Assembly (NCBI GenBank): GCA_963750045.1
Contig: CAVVPD010000008.1
Coordinates: 248,001-312,000 of the forward strand
From: DASUAS01 sp963750045
Lineage (GTDB): Bacteria; Actinomycetota; Acidimicrobiia; IMCC26256; DASPTH01
DNA length: 64,000 nt
Reading direction: 5' to 3'
Each line of letters begins with the position of its first letter. Positions within the stretch are counted from its first letter, which is position 1. Shown piece after piece: positions 36,766 through 45,690 of the stretch. The notes below the pieces were generated by a model that saw only the letters and a program-made list of their open reading frames with translations, searched no databases and was not told the origin of the DNA. The translations under genes and the position numbers were made by a program.

Positions 36766-38589
36766 ATGCAGCCCGAGAGCGCCCCCGCCTTCGATCCTGC
36801 GGCCGTCCGCGAGAAGTACGAGGAGGAGCGCGCCAAGCGCATGACGGAGGACCGCGGCGTCCTCTACGACCTGACCGACGAGCAGCGCTTCGCGGAGTAC
36901 ACCAGGGATCCCTTCACCCCGTTCTCCGAGCGTGAGGCGGTGGTCGAAGACGTCGAGGTGGCGATCATCGGCGCCGGGATGTCAGGTGTGGTGGTGGGGG
37001 CCAAGCTGCGAGATCAGGGCTTGAGCAAGATCGTGTTGATCGACAAGGCCGGTGGTATCGGGGGTACGTGGTACTGGAACCGCTATCCCGGCGTGATGTG
37101 TGACGTCGAGTCGTACATCTACCTGCCGATGCTGGAGGAGATGAACTACGTCCCGACGACGCGGTATGCGTTCGGTGAGGAGATCCGCCGGCATCTCGAG
37201 GCCATCGCGACGAAGTACGGGTTGGTCGACGACGCGTTGTTCCACACCGGCGTCGAGACGAGCACGTGGGACGAGACCGCCGCCGCGCTGGGTGATCCGC
37301 ACCGACCGGGGGGACGAGGTCCGTGCCCACTACCTGATCGTGGCGCCGGGGATCCTCAACCTCATGAAGCTGCCGGCGATCCCGGGCATGGATGCCTTCG
37401 AGGGCACGGCGTTCCACACCGCACGGTGGGACTACGAGTACACGGGCGGGGGGCCGGGCGACTCGCGCCTCACGAACCTGGCCGACAAGGTCGTCGGCGT
37501 CGTCGGTGTGGGCGCGTCGGGGATCCAGGCGGTGCCGCCGCTCGCCCAGTCGGCGAAGCACGTGTACGTGTTCCAGCGGACGCCGTCGGCGATCGGGGAG
37601 CGGGGCAACCGGCCGACCGACGACGAGTTCCTCGAGCAGCTCCGGCCGGGGTGGCAGAAGGAGCGGATGGAGAACTTCAGCGCGATGATGATCGGCCGTC
37701 CCGTCGAGCGCGATCTCGTGGACGACGGCTGGACCCTCTACACGGCGCGGCTCAACAATCCGGTCGTCGAACCGGGGATGGAGCCCGGGGACATCGCGGC
37801 GCAGGTCGAGGCCTTCGACTACGACATCATGGAGGAGCATCGCGCCCGGATCGAGGACATCGTCGCCGATCCCGCCGCCGCGGAGATGCTCAAGCCGTAC
37901 TACCGCTACGGGTGCAAGCGGCCGTGTTTCCACGACGAGTACCTCGCCGCGTTCAACAACCCGACCGTCACGCTGGTCGACTGCCCGGGCGGCGTCACCC
38001 AGATCACCCCACACGGCGTGATCGCCAACGACACCGAGTACGAGCTCGACTGCATCGTCTTCGCCACCGGCTTCGAGGCGGAGCTCACACCGTTCCCCGG
38101 CGGGCCGGTCACACCATCATCGGACGCGACGGCCTCACCATGGAAGAGAAGTGGAAGGACGGCGTCATCAGCCTCCACGGCATGACGACACACGGCTTCC
38201 CGAACATGTTCATCATGCCCGCGCCCGGACAACAGGCCGTCACCACCCACAACTTCACGCACCTGATGGTGCTCGGCGCCGACCACATCGCGGCCACGGT
38301 CGCGATGCTCGAAGCTCGGGGCGTCAAGGTCTTCGACGTGAGCGCAGAAGCCGAGCAGGCCTGGACCGACATCATCCTCAGCACCTGGCGCGACAACAGC
38401 GCGTTCATGGCCGCCTGCACACCGTCACGACTGAACTTCGAAGGTGACCCCAGCATGCTGAACCCACGCAGCGGCGCCTACGGCGGCGGCTACGGCGACT
38501 TCTTCGGCTACCAGGACACGCTCGCCGAATGGCGTGCCAGCGGCGACTTCCCCGGATGGGACCTCGAGGAGTCGGGCGACGGGTCGTGA
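36766..38589 (+). CDS. Baeyer-Villiger flavin monooxygenase, copy 1 (frame breaks near 37295 and 38105)
   Basis: An FAD/NADPH monooxygenase of about 608 residues. VAIIGAGMSGVVVGAKL is the FAD Rossmann motif; GGIGGTWYWNRYPGVMCDVES follows in its usual place, given as GGTWYWNRYPG and DVESYIY. FEGTAFHTARWD fits the BVMO fingerprint FxGxxxHxxxW, and GVVGVGASGIQ is the NADPH Rossmann motif. The long N-terminal extension before the FAD site is typical of the steroid/alkylketone type. Two indels that compensate leave start and stop in one frame. The start is the ATG at 36766. It overlaps the second SDR by four bases. Role: insertion of oxygen into a ketone to give an ester or lactone. Confidence 0.9.
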   Translation: MQPESAPAFDPAAVREKYEEERAKRMTEDRGVLYDLTDEQRFAEYTRDPFTPFSEREAVVEDVEVAIIGAGMSGVVVGAKLRDQGLSKIVLIDKAGGIGGTWYWNRYPGVMCDVESYIYLPMLEEMNYVPTTRYAFGEEIRRHLEAIATKYGLVDDALFHTGVETSTWDETAAALGDPHRPGGRGPCPLPDRGAGDPQPHEAAGDPGHGCLRGHGVPHRTVGLRVHGRGAGRLAPHEPGRQGRRRRRCGRVGDPGGAAARPVGEARVRVPADAVGDRGAGQPADRRRVPRAAPAGVAEGADGELQRDDDRPSRRARSRGRRLDPLHGAAQQSGRRTGDGARGHRGAGRGLRLRHHGGASRPDRGHRRRSRRRGDAQAVLPLRVQAAVFPRRVPRRVQQPDRHAGRLPGRRHPDHPTRRDRQRHRVRARLHRLRHRLRGGAHTVPRRAGHTIIGRDGLTMEEKWKDGVISLHGMTTHGFPNMFIMPAPGQQAVTTHNFTHLMVLGADHIAATVAMLEARGVKVFDVSAEAEQAWTDIILSTWRDNSAFMAACTPSRLNFEGDPSMLNPRSGAYGGGYGDFFGYQDTLAEWRASGDFPGWDLEESGDGS

Positions 38590-40224
38590 GCGTCGCGGTC
38601 GTCACCGGAGGTGCGGTCGGCATCGGGGCCGCGATCGCGGAGGAGCTCGGGCGTCAGGGCGTCTTCGTGGTCACGGTGGACCCGGGCGTCGCCGTCGACG
38701 GCACGACCCCAGGTCGCCGGGACCGAGCGCACCACCGCGCAGCGCATCATCGAGGCCGGCGGGCAGGCTCGAGCGTCGAGCATCTCGGTCACGGACAGCG
38801 ATGCAGTCGGTGCGTTGTTCAACGGGCTGGTCGACGAGTTCGGGGCGCTCGACGCTGTCGTGAACGTGGCCGGCATCAGCCGGCCGACCGCCTTCGCCTC
38901 CGGCGCCGCGGAGGACTGGCAGGCCGTGCTCGACGTGCACGTCAACGGGTACCTCAACGTGTTGCGCGCCGCCCTGCCGATCATGACCGCCGCGGGCCGC
39001 GGCCGCATCCTCGGCGTCACGTCGGGGTCGGGATGGCGCGCCGCCGACGCGGGCGCGTACAGCTGTGCGAAGCGCACCGTCGCCGCGCTCACCTGGCAGA
39101 TCGGTCGCGCCGCGCCCGAGGGCGTGACGGTCAACGCGCTCTCGCCCATCGCGGCGACGCGCATGGTGACGTCGGCGCTGTCGCGGCAGGCGGACGACGG
39201 GAACAAGACCGGGAAGTCGGCCGCGTCGGGCGGTGTGGCGCTCGGCGCGCTGCCGCCGCCCGAGGTGCTCGGTCCGGTCGGCGCGTACCTCGCGGGCGAG
39301 AAGTTCTCATCGTGGTCGAGCGGTCAGATCATGTTCTCCAACGGCGCCGAGCTCGCGTGGGTGGTGCCGCCGCGCCTCCTCGAAGTGACCCGCACCACCG
39401 ACGTTGCGTCGCTCCCGGCGCTGCTCGATGCCGTCGTCCCGGCCGCGTTCGCTCCGGCCGAGGCCGCGCAGGCCACCAACGGCGGTGGAGTGCCGCGCCT
39501 CGCCAGTGCGTTCGACGGCGCGGCGGCGCCCACCTCCGGGGCGGCGCGCTGCGTCGTCGTCACCGACGTCCCCGCCTGGGGTGAGGCACTCACCGAGGCG
39601 CTCACCGCAGCCGGCGCGGAGTGCGTGAGCCTCGGTGATGATCCGGCGACCGGGTTCGACACCGCCGCGGCTCAGCTGTCCGCGGTCACCGGCCCGATCG
39701 ACGCGGTCGTCGTCGCCCTCGTCGGCAACGAAGCGATACCCGCTTCGGCCGACCTGCCGGGTTGGCAGCAGGTGCTCGACGAGCACGCGGAGATCACCAA
39801 CCTCATCGGGGCCGACGCCGCCTGGGTCCGGGCGGTGGCCGACCATTCCGCGGCGACCGACCGCCCCGTACGCGTCGTCACCGTCGTCGACGCCACGACG
39901 GCAGGCGGTCGGAGTCGAGCCCAGGCCGCGGCCCAGCTCGCACGCGCTGCGCACAGCGCGACCTCCGATGGGGTCGACGCGTTCGTGATCGGCGTGGAGA
40001 GCGCCCAGGCGTCGGCCCTCCAGACCACCACCGCGCTCGTCGCGCACCTCGCGATCGGCGACGCCGCCTCGCTGTCGGGCGCGGAGCTGGTCGCCGACGC
40101 CGACTGGTTCGGCCTGCGCAGCCACCCCAACCCGGGAGGGTCGCTCACGTTCGGCGGCCCGGCGATTCCCGGGTGGCTCGACGGCGCGCTCCGCGCGATC
40201 GTCACCAGCAGCCCGCACTCGTAG
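38586..40224 (+). CDS. SDR dehydrogenase with a second degenerate domain, copy 2 (frame break near 38708)
   Basis: A paralogue of the gene at 34112-35806 over its whole length (about 546 residues). It has VAVVTGGAVGIGAAIAEE, NVAGISRPTAFASG, GVTSGSGW with AYSCAKRTVAAL (Ser and YxxxK), then a second Rossmann-like unit (CVVVTDVPAWGEALTEAL) without catalytic residues. It ends with GLRSHPNPGGSLTFGGP. One extra C in the CCCC run at 38707-38710 breaks the frame; removing it gives TTQVAGTERTTAQRI, aligned with the paralogue. The GTG at 38586 overlaps the BVMO stop (GTGA). Same proposed role as copy 1. Confidence 0.85.
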
Positions 40225-40249
40225 CGGCAGCAGAACCCGAGGAGGCGCG

Positions 40250-41113
40250 ATGTCCGCACCCATCGAGCGCATCGTCGATGCGCACATCCACCTGTGGGAC
40301 CCGGCGCGTGCCGACTGGTATCCCTACCTCGCCGGCCAGCAGGAGCTCGACATGGGAGACGTGTCGGGCATGTGCCGGCGCTTCGACCAGCCGACGTTCT
40401 TCGCGGAGTCCTCGAACTGGAACGTCGTGAAGTTCGTGCACGTCGCTGCCGCGACCTCCGCGCACTCGCAGGACGAGACCCGGGAGCTCGAGGAGATGGC
40501 GGAGGCGACCGGACACCCCGACGCCATCATCGGCGGCATCCTGCCGACCGACCCCATCGCCGACACCGAGCGGCACCTCGACGAGCAGATGGAGTCGTCA
40601 CGCTTCCGCGGCATCCGCCCGATGGGTGGCGGCACGGGCGTGCCCGACGCGGACGTGCTCCGCGCCCTCGACGAACGCGGTCTGATCTTCGAGCTGATGG
40701 CGCACACCGACGAGCTCGAGGACTCGGCCACCGCCCTGAGGACGTGGGGTGAACTGACGATCGTGGTCGAGCACGCGGGCTGGCCGCGGTCCGACATGCC
40801 CGAGGAGTTCGCCCGCTGGAGGCAGGGCGTCAGCGCGTTGGCCGCGCTCGGCGACAACGTCTGGTGCAAGCTGTCCGGGTTGGCGATGCCGTTGCACTCG
40901 ATGGACGGCGCCGTGCTGCGGCCGTGGCTCGAGCACTGCATCGAGTCGTTCGGCGTCGACCGGTGCATGTTCGCGAGCAACTTCCCGGTCGACGCGATGC
41001 ACGGCACGTACGACGAGCTCTACACGGCATACGACGACGCCACCGCCGCTCTCGGCGCCGACGACCGCGACAAGTTGTTCGCGGCCAACGCCGAGCGGCT
41101 CTACCGCTGCTGA
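40250..41113 (+). CDS. lactonase-type amidohydrolase (COG3618), copy 2
   Basis: A 287-residue paralogue of the gene at 35803-36660, sharing IVDAHIHLWDPARADWYPYL, ELDMGDVSGMCRRFDQPTFF, FRGIRPMGGG, VVEHAGWPRSDMPEEF, KLSGLAMPLHSMD and MFASNFPVDAMHGTYDELY. All metal-site residues are kept, so both copies should be active. It starts 25 bases after the SDR stop, behind a GAGGCG site. It closes the duplicated SDR-lactonase block, and the following gene is on the other strand. Confidence 0.88.
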   Translation: MSAPIERIVDAHIHLWDPARADWYPYLAGQQELDMGDVSGMCRRFDQPTFFAESSNWNVVKFVHVAAATSAHSQDETRELEEMAEATGHPDAIIGGILPTDPIADTERHLDEQMESSRFRGIRPMGGGTGVPDADVLRALDERGLIFELMAHTDELEDSATALRTWGELTIVVEHAGWPRSDMPEEFARWRQGVSALAALGDNVWCKLSGLAMPLHSMDGAVLRPWLEHCIESFGVDRCMFASNFPVDAMHGTYDELYTAYDDATAALGADDRDKLFAANAERLYRC

Positions 41114-41138
41114 AGGAGCGCGGTCGCTTGCGTCGCGG

Positions 41139-41354
41139 TCAGGCGAAGTCGGCCAAAGTGTCCCAGAGCTCTTCGGTGCGCAACTGCACCAACGTGTCGT
41201 AGCCGGCGTCGCCGGGCGAGAACGGCGTGCGGTCTTCGACACGTTGCCGGGGGCGGTCAGGGGTCGTCGTCGCCAGGTAGCTGGAGAGGGCTTCCTCTCC
41301 CGGGTGGGTGAACGGTGGGGCAACGCGGTCGCGGCGGTCGGCGAAATTGGGCAT
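41139..41354 (-). CDS. small hypothetical protein
   Basis: A 71-residue open frame starting MPNFADRRDRVAPPF and ending WDTLADFA. I do not recognise a family, signal peptide or membrane segment; it is polar and acidic near the C-terminus. Its third codon positions are strongly G or C, as in the real genes nearby, and no convincing gene occupies the opposite strand. It lies alone between two plus-strand genes. Confidence 0.5.
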   Translation of the reverse strand: MPNFADRRDRVAPPFTHPGEEALSSYLATTTPDRPRQRVEDRTPFSPGDAGYDTLVQLRTEELWDTLADFA

Positions 41355-41574
41355 GAGGTATCAGATCCATTGCTGGTGTGCGGGGGGGAACCGCCAGTGT
41401 CGCAGATCCGGGCCTCCCGTCACGAAATCGTCAGGTTGCTCGTGGCTTCGGTCGTCGCCGCCTCTCCCCCTGGGGTGTTCCGATACGGTGCTGACGCGAC
41501 CGGGGCGATCCGCTGCATCGGTGCCGTCACGCGACGTTCATCGATGGTGCATGGGCGTCACGAAAGGGGGAGAC

Positions 41575-42612
41575 GTGAGCGCGAAGACCTATCGCGTCGT
41601 CCAGTGGGCGACGGGGAACATCGGGACGAAGTCGCTGCGCGCGGTGATCGAGCACCCGCGGCTCGAGCTCGTCGGCCTCTACGTGAGCTCGCCGGAGAAG
41701 GTGGGCAAGGATGCCGGGGAGCTGTGCGGCGTCGCCACTACCGGCGTGGTCGCGACGAGATCGATCGACGACATCCTCGCCCTCGGCGCCGACTGCGTGC
41801 TGTACATGCAGCAGGGCTGCGACTTCGACGACGTGTGCCGGGTCCTCGAGTCGGGCGCCAACATCGTGACGACCCGCGGGGAGTTCCACCGGCCGGAGAG
41901 CCTCGCCCCCGGACTCCGCGAGCGCGTCCAGTCTGCGTGCACGACGGGTGGCACCTCGATCCACTCGACCGGCAGCAGCCCCGGGTTCATCACCGAGGCG
42001 CTCCCGCTCGTGCTGCTGTCGATGGCGCGCCGCCTCGAGCACCTGCAGATCGACGAGTTCGCCGACATGTCGTCCCGCAACTCGCCCGACCTGCTGTTCA
42101 ACATCATGGGTTTTGGCGCCGACCCCGCGAAGTTCGACCCGCGGCGCTTCGGTCACATCGCCCACTCGTTCGGCCCGTCGCTGTCGGTGCTGGCGGACGC
42201 CATCGGACTGCCGATCGACGCCGTCGAGGGCGGCGGTGAGATCTCGGTGGCCACCCACGACGTCGAGATCGCCGCGGGCACGGTGAAGGCGGGGACCGTC
42301 GCCGCGCAACGCCCGTCCGCGACCGGCATGCGCGACGGCAAGCCGTTGCTGCGCTTCCAGGCCAACTGGTACGTCACGACCGACCTCGAGCCCGTCTGCG
42401 ACCTCCGGGAGACCGGATGGCGGGTGCAGATCGCCGGGGACACGCCGCTCCACGTCGAGATCCGCTTCCCGGTCGAGCCCGAGCGTTACCCGCAGGTGTC
42501 ACCCGGCTTCACCGCGCACCCGGCCGTCAACTCGGTGCCGGTCGTGTGCGAGGCCGCGCCCGGCATCCGCACCAGCTTCGAGCTCGGACGGGTGATCCCC
42601 ACCTTCTCCTGA
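41575..42612 (+). CDS. DapB-like NAD(P)-dependent oxidoreductase, third copy
   Basis: An intact 345-residue member of the same family as 21225-22294 and 23403-24446. It has YRVVQWATGNIGTKSLRAVI, LVGLYVSSPEKVGKDAGELCG, NIVTTRGEFHRPE, STGSSPGFITEALPLVLLS, DEFADMSSRNSPDLLFNIMGFG and a conserved C-terminal EIAAGTVKAGTVAAQR. The GTG at 41575 has AAAGGGGG five bases upstream; the longer open frame is rejected. This copy gives the undamaged sequence against which the broken copies can be read. It stands before a convergent P450 gene. Confidence 0.87.
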   Translation: MSAKTYRVVQWATGNIGTKSLRAVIEHPRLELVGLYVSSPEKVGKDAGELCGVATTGVVATRSIDDILALGADCVLYMQQGCDFDDVCRVLESGANIVTTRGEFHRPESLAPGLRERVQSACTTGGTSIHSTGSSPGFITEALPLVLLSMARRLEHLQIDEFADMSSRNSPDLLFNIMGFGADPAKFDPRRFGHIAHSFGPSLSVLADAIGLPIDAVEGGGEISVATHDVEIAAGTVKAGTVAAQRPSATGMRDGKPLLRFQANWYVTTDLEPVCDLRETGWRVQIAGDTPLHVEIRFPVEPERYPQVSPGFTAHPAVNSVPVVCEAAPGIRTSFELGRVIPTFS

Positions 42613-42626
42613 CGACGGGGAGATGC

Positions 42627-43904
42627 TCAGCCGTCGACGGGCGTGAACTCGAGGTGGAGATCGTGGAGGCCGCGCAGCACCCACGTCGGCTCGTAGTCGA
42701 ACCGGCGGTTGCCGGGCGGGCCGTGGTGCTCCTCGGAGAGGCGGATGTCGCGGGTCCGGTCGAGGATGCGCTCGACGCTGATGCGACCCTCGGTGCGCGC
42801 CAGCGGGCCGCCCGGGCACGCGTGGTGCCCGCGCCCGAACGCGATGTGCTCCTTCGTGCTCGGACGGTCGATCCGGAACGCGGCCGGATCCTCGAAGCGG
42901 CGCGGATCCCGGTTCGCGGCGCCGTTGAGCAGCATCACCGGTGTTCCCGGCTCGATGGTGACGCCGCCCACCGTCGCCGCCCGCCGCGCGAGACGGAAGT
43001 CGGCCTTCACCGGGCTCTCGATCCGGAGCGACTCGTCGATGAAGTCGGGGATGCGCTCGCGGTGCGCCCGGAGCTCGTCCTGGAGCTCCGGGTACTCGCA
43101 GAGGTACTTGAGCGCGATGGCGAGGAGACGGGCGGTCGTCTCCTGACCGGCGGCGAAGAGAAACGTCGCGGTGCGCACGACGGCGACGACATCGGGCGTG
43201 GTGCCGTCGGGGTACTTGGCGAGCGCGAGGTCGGTGAGGACGTCGCCCCGAGGCTCGCGGCGACGGTCCTCGATGTACGTCGTGAAGTACTCGTCGCACC
43301 AGTGGAGGGCGTTCGTGCCGCCGCCTTCGTCGGCGCTGAGCTCACCGGGGGCCTTGCTGAGGCCGAAGCCCTCGCGGAACCGTTGGAAGTCGGACTCCGG
43401 GACCCCGAGCAGGTCGGCCACGACGACCATGGCGAACGGCTGGGAGTACGCGCTGATGAACTCGCAGCGGCCGTCGGCGAGGAACTCGTCGAGCTGACGG
43501 TCCGCGTAGCGCCACATGAACTCCTCGTTCTGCTTCAGGCGCTTCGGGCTGAGCAGCCGCATCAGCAGCGCGCGCTGGCGGGTGTGCTCGGGCGGGTCCA
43601 TGGTGACCATGTGCTCGTTCATCGGGAGTTGGTCGCGGTAGCGCTCGATGATCTCGCTGATGTCGTCCCCCTCGAGCGGCACGGGGAACGTGGCGAACGG
43701 CCCGATCACCGAGTTGCACGAAGAGAACGTGTCGACGTCGCGGTAGATCTCGGTCGCCTCCTCCCAACCCGACACCGCCACCACGCCGTGGTGGGGGATC
43801 GGCGTCACCGGGCACTTGGCGCGCAGCTGCTCGAAGTACGGATAGGGGTCGTCGAGCAACGACGGGTCGGTGAAGAAGTCGAGCTGTCCGAGATCAGCGG
43901 TCAC
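42627..43904 (-). CDS. cytochrome P450, copy 1
   Basis: An intact 425-residue bacterial class I P450. The I-helix oxygen-activation motif is FLFAAGQETTARLLA, the K-helix ExxR is in DESLRIES, and the heme loop is FGRGHHACPGGPLAR with the Cys ligand. The C-terminus EPTWVLRGLHDLHLEFTP is typical of actinobacterial terpenoid/steroid-type P450s. I chose the GTG at 43904 (GGGAGG just upstream) over the TTG at 43916. It is a close paralogue of the P450 at 45690-46980. It follows an SDR gene in the same direction. Confidence 0.92.
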   Translation of the reverse strand: MTADLGQLDFFTDPSLLDDPYPYFEQLRAKCPVTPIPHHGVVAVSGWEEATEIYRDVDTFSSCNSVIGPFATFPVPLEGDDISEIIERYRDQLPMNEHMVTMDPPEHTRQRALLMRLLSPKRLKQNEEFMWRYADRQLDEFLADGRCEFISAYSQPFAMVVVADLLGVPESDFQRFREGFGLSKAPGELSADEGGGTNALHWCDEYFTTYIEDRRREPRGDVLTDLALAKYPDGTTPDVVAVVRTATFLFAAGQETTARLLAIALKYLCEYPELQDELRAHRERIPDFIDESLRIESPVKADFRLARRAATVGGVTIEPGTPVMLLNGAANRDPRRFEDPAAFRIDRPSTKEHIAFGRGHHACPGGPLARTEGRISVERILDRTRDIRLSEEHHGPPGNRRFDYEPTWVLRGLHDLHLEFTPVDG

Positions 43905-43949
43905 GGGACCTCCCAATGGTTGCGCGCCGATGGTTGCGCGGACGCACGC

Positions 43950-44690
43950 TCAGATGTACATGCCGCCGTTGACGCCGATGACCTGGCCGGTGATGTAGCT
44001 GCCTCCGTCGGAACAGAGGAACGAGCAAGCGGCCGCGATGTCATCGGGAGTCCCCGCGCGTCCCAGCGGCACCATCGCCGCCATCTTCGCCACGCTGACG
44101 AGCCCTCGCGCTTCGGCCGATCGGGCCATCGGCGTGTCCACCAGGGACGGCGGGATGGTGTTGACGGTGATGCCCGCGCCGGCCAGCTCTCTCGCCAACG
44201 CCTTCGTGAGCGCGATGACGCCGCCCTTCGACGCGGCGTAGTGCGCCATGTGAGGCGCACCGGATTGCGCGCTCGACGAGGAGATGGTGACGATGCGACC
44301 CCAACCGCCGCCGACCATGTCCGGGAGCGCCGCCTGGATGCAGGTGAACGTGCCGGTGAGGTTCACCGCGAGGATCCGGTTCCACGTCTCCGGGGAGATG
44401 TCGACGGCGGCGTCGAAGGACTCGATACCGGCACACGTGACGAGGACTGCCACCGGCCCGAGGTCCGCGCGCACGCGCCCGAACGTCTCGTTCACCGTCG
44501 ACCAGTCGGCGACGTCGACCTCGTACGCGACCGCGGTGGCGCCCTGCCCGCGGAGCGCGATCGCCGCCTGCTCCGCGGCCTCGACGTCACGATCGAGCAG
44601 CGCGACCCGGTCGCCGTCGGCCGCGAACCGGTGGGCGACGCCGAGCCCGATCCCGGATGCCGCTCCGGTGACGACCGAGACCCGGCTCAC
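43950..44690 (-). CDS. SDR family oxidoreductase
   Basis: An intact 246-residue classic SDR: SVVTGAASGIGLGVAHRFA (NAD site), TCAGIESFD, the Ser in VTISSSSAQSG, YAASKGGVIALTKA (YxxxK), and the C-terminal VPLGRAGTPDDIAAACSFLCS with GQVIGVNGGMYI. It is FabG-like in length and ending. The GTG at 44690 is chosen because upstream sequence lacks similarity. It precedes the P450 gene by 45 bases and is divergent from a TetR gene. Confidence 0.9.
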   Translation of the reverse strand: MSRVSVVTGAASGIGLGVAHRFAADGDRVALLDRDVEAAEQAAIALRGQGATAVAYEVDVADWSTVNETFGRVRADLGPVAVLVTCAGIESFDAAVDISPETWNRILAVNLTGTFTCIQAALPDMVGGGWGRIVTISSSSAQSGAPHMAHYAASKGGVIALTKALARELAGAGITVNTIPPSLVDTPMARSAEARGLVSVAKMAAMVPLGRAGTPDDIAAACSFLCSDGGSYITGQVIGVNGGMYI

Positions 44691-44782
44691 GGCCGCCGTC
44701 CCCGGGACGAGAGGATGATCAGAGAGGGAATTCCCAACGTGGCACGCTCCTCGGGCCCGGGCGCTGTGCAGTCGCCCAGGAG

Positions 44783-44802
44783 TGCTGAGCGCCTGCTTAG
44801 CA
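44783..44802. promoter_or_regulatory. repeated TGCTNAGCR element, candidate TetR operator
   Basis: TGCTGAGCG (44783-44791) and TGCTTAGCA (44794-44802) are two near-identical, nearly palindromic nonamers spaced 11 bases start to start. They lie in the 142-base gap between the divergent SDR (start 44690) and TetR (start 44833) genes. The arrangement fits a double TetR site. Confidence 0.45.
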
Positions 44803-44832
44803 TGGCGACCAGCGAGATGGCAAGCTGTCGGG

Positions 44833-45441
44833 GTGACCGCGACGAGACGACTCGGGGCGACCGACTCGAAGACCCGTACCCTCCTGCTCGACGGCGCCGA
44901 GCGACTCCTGCTCCGGGAGGGATACGCGGCGGTGACCTCGCGGCGGGTTGCCCGCGAGGCAAGTGTCAAGCCGCAACTCGTGCACTACTACTTCCGCACC
45001 ATGGACGACCTCTTCCTCGAGGTCTACCGGCGCCGTGCCGAACAGGGCATCGCGCGATTCGCGTCGGCATTGGAGGTGCACCGTTCACTGCGCACGGTGT
45101 GGCGATTCGGCACCGACGTACGCAGCGCCGCCTTCAACATCGAGTTCGTCGCCGTCGCGAAGCACCGCGAGACGATCCGGGACGAGATCGCGCGCTACGC
45201 CCGGCGGTACCGGGAGATGCAGCTCGATGCGATCGCCGCCATCCTCCACGATCACGGGGTTCCTTCGGACGCCTGCCCGCCGATCGTGGTGCTGCTCGCG
45301 ATGACGGGCGTCAGCCAGGTGATGGCGCTCGAGGCGGCCCTCGGCGTGACCGACGGTCACCGCGAGATGATGGAGTTCGCCGAGCGCTGGATCGAGAAGG
45401 TCGAACGCGAGGTGCGACCGGGCGCGTCCGTCTCCGAGTGA
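44833..45441 (+). CDS. TetR-family regulator
   Basis: An intact 202-residue TetR repressor. The helix-turn-helix has ERLLLREGYAAVTSRRVAREASVKPQLVHYYF, of which ASVKPQLVHYYFRTMDDLF is the recognition region. The C-terminal ligand domain is helical (ARRYREMQLDAIAAILHDHG). The start is the GTG at 44833, preceded by a weak purine-rich stretch. It is divergent from the SDR-P450 pair and converges with the ferredoxin-P450 pair. Confidence 0.9.
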   Translation: MTATRRLGATDSKTRTLLLDGAERLLLREGYAAVTSRRVAREASVKPQLVHYYFRTMDDLFLEVYRRRAEQGIARFASALEVHRSLRTVWRFGTDVRSAAFNIEFVAVAKHRETIRDEIARYARRYREMQLDAIAAILHDHGVPSDACPPIVVLLAMTGVSQVMALEAALGVTDGHREMMEFAERWIEKVEREVRPGASVSE

Positions 45442-45501
45442 CCGACCGGGCGGTTCGTGCCGCGTCGAGATGGTCCCCGCCACGGCGAGACGGCGGGCCG
45501 T

Positions 45502-45690
45502 TCAACTCGCAGTGATGGCGCGCTCGGGACACTGGTTGACCGCGGCACGGACCGCGTCCTCGTGCTCGGCGGGAACCTCGTCCACCTGCACGACGGAGTA
45601 GCCGTCGTCGGTCAGGAGGAACACCTCGGGACAGAGCGACCAACAGATGCCGTGCCCCCGACAGCGGTCGGCGTCGACCGCCGCTCGCAT
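45502..45690 (-). CDS. P450-partner [3Fe-4S]/[4Fe-4S] ferredoxin with His in the cluster motif
   Basis: A 62-residue ferredoxin. The cluster motif is CRGHGICWSLCPEVF (C-x2-H-x2-C-x3-CP), with His where the second Cys of a 4Fe-4S motif would be, and the distal Cys in VNQCPERAI. Such His-containing single-cluster ferredoxins are established partners of actinobacterial P450s. The ATG shares one base with the P450 stop (TGATG), showing translational coupling. It carries electrons from a reductase that is not in this window. Confidence 0.92.
   Translation of the reverse strand: MRAAVDADRCRGHGICWSLCPEVFLLTDDGYSVVQVDEVPAEHEDAVRAAVNQCPERAITAS

Noticed and set aside
42417..45515. A 1032-codon plus-strand open frame
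   Set aside because: It is the antisense shadow of the P450, SDR and part of the TetR genes in GC-rich DNA; its translation is rich in Arg, Ala, Gly and His with no domain.
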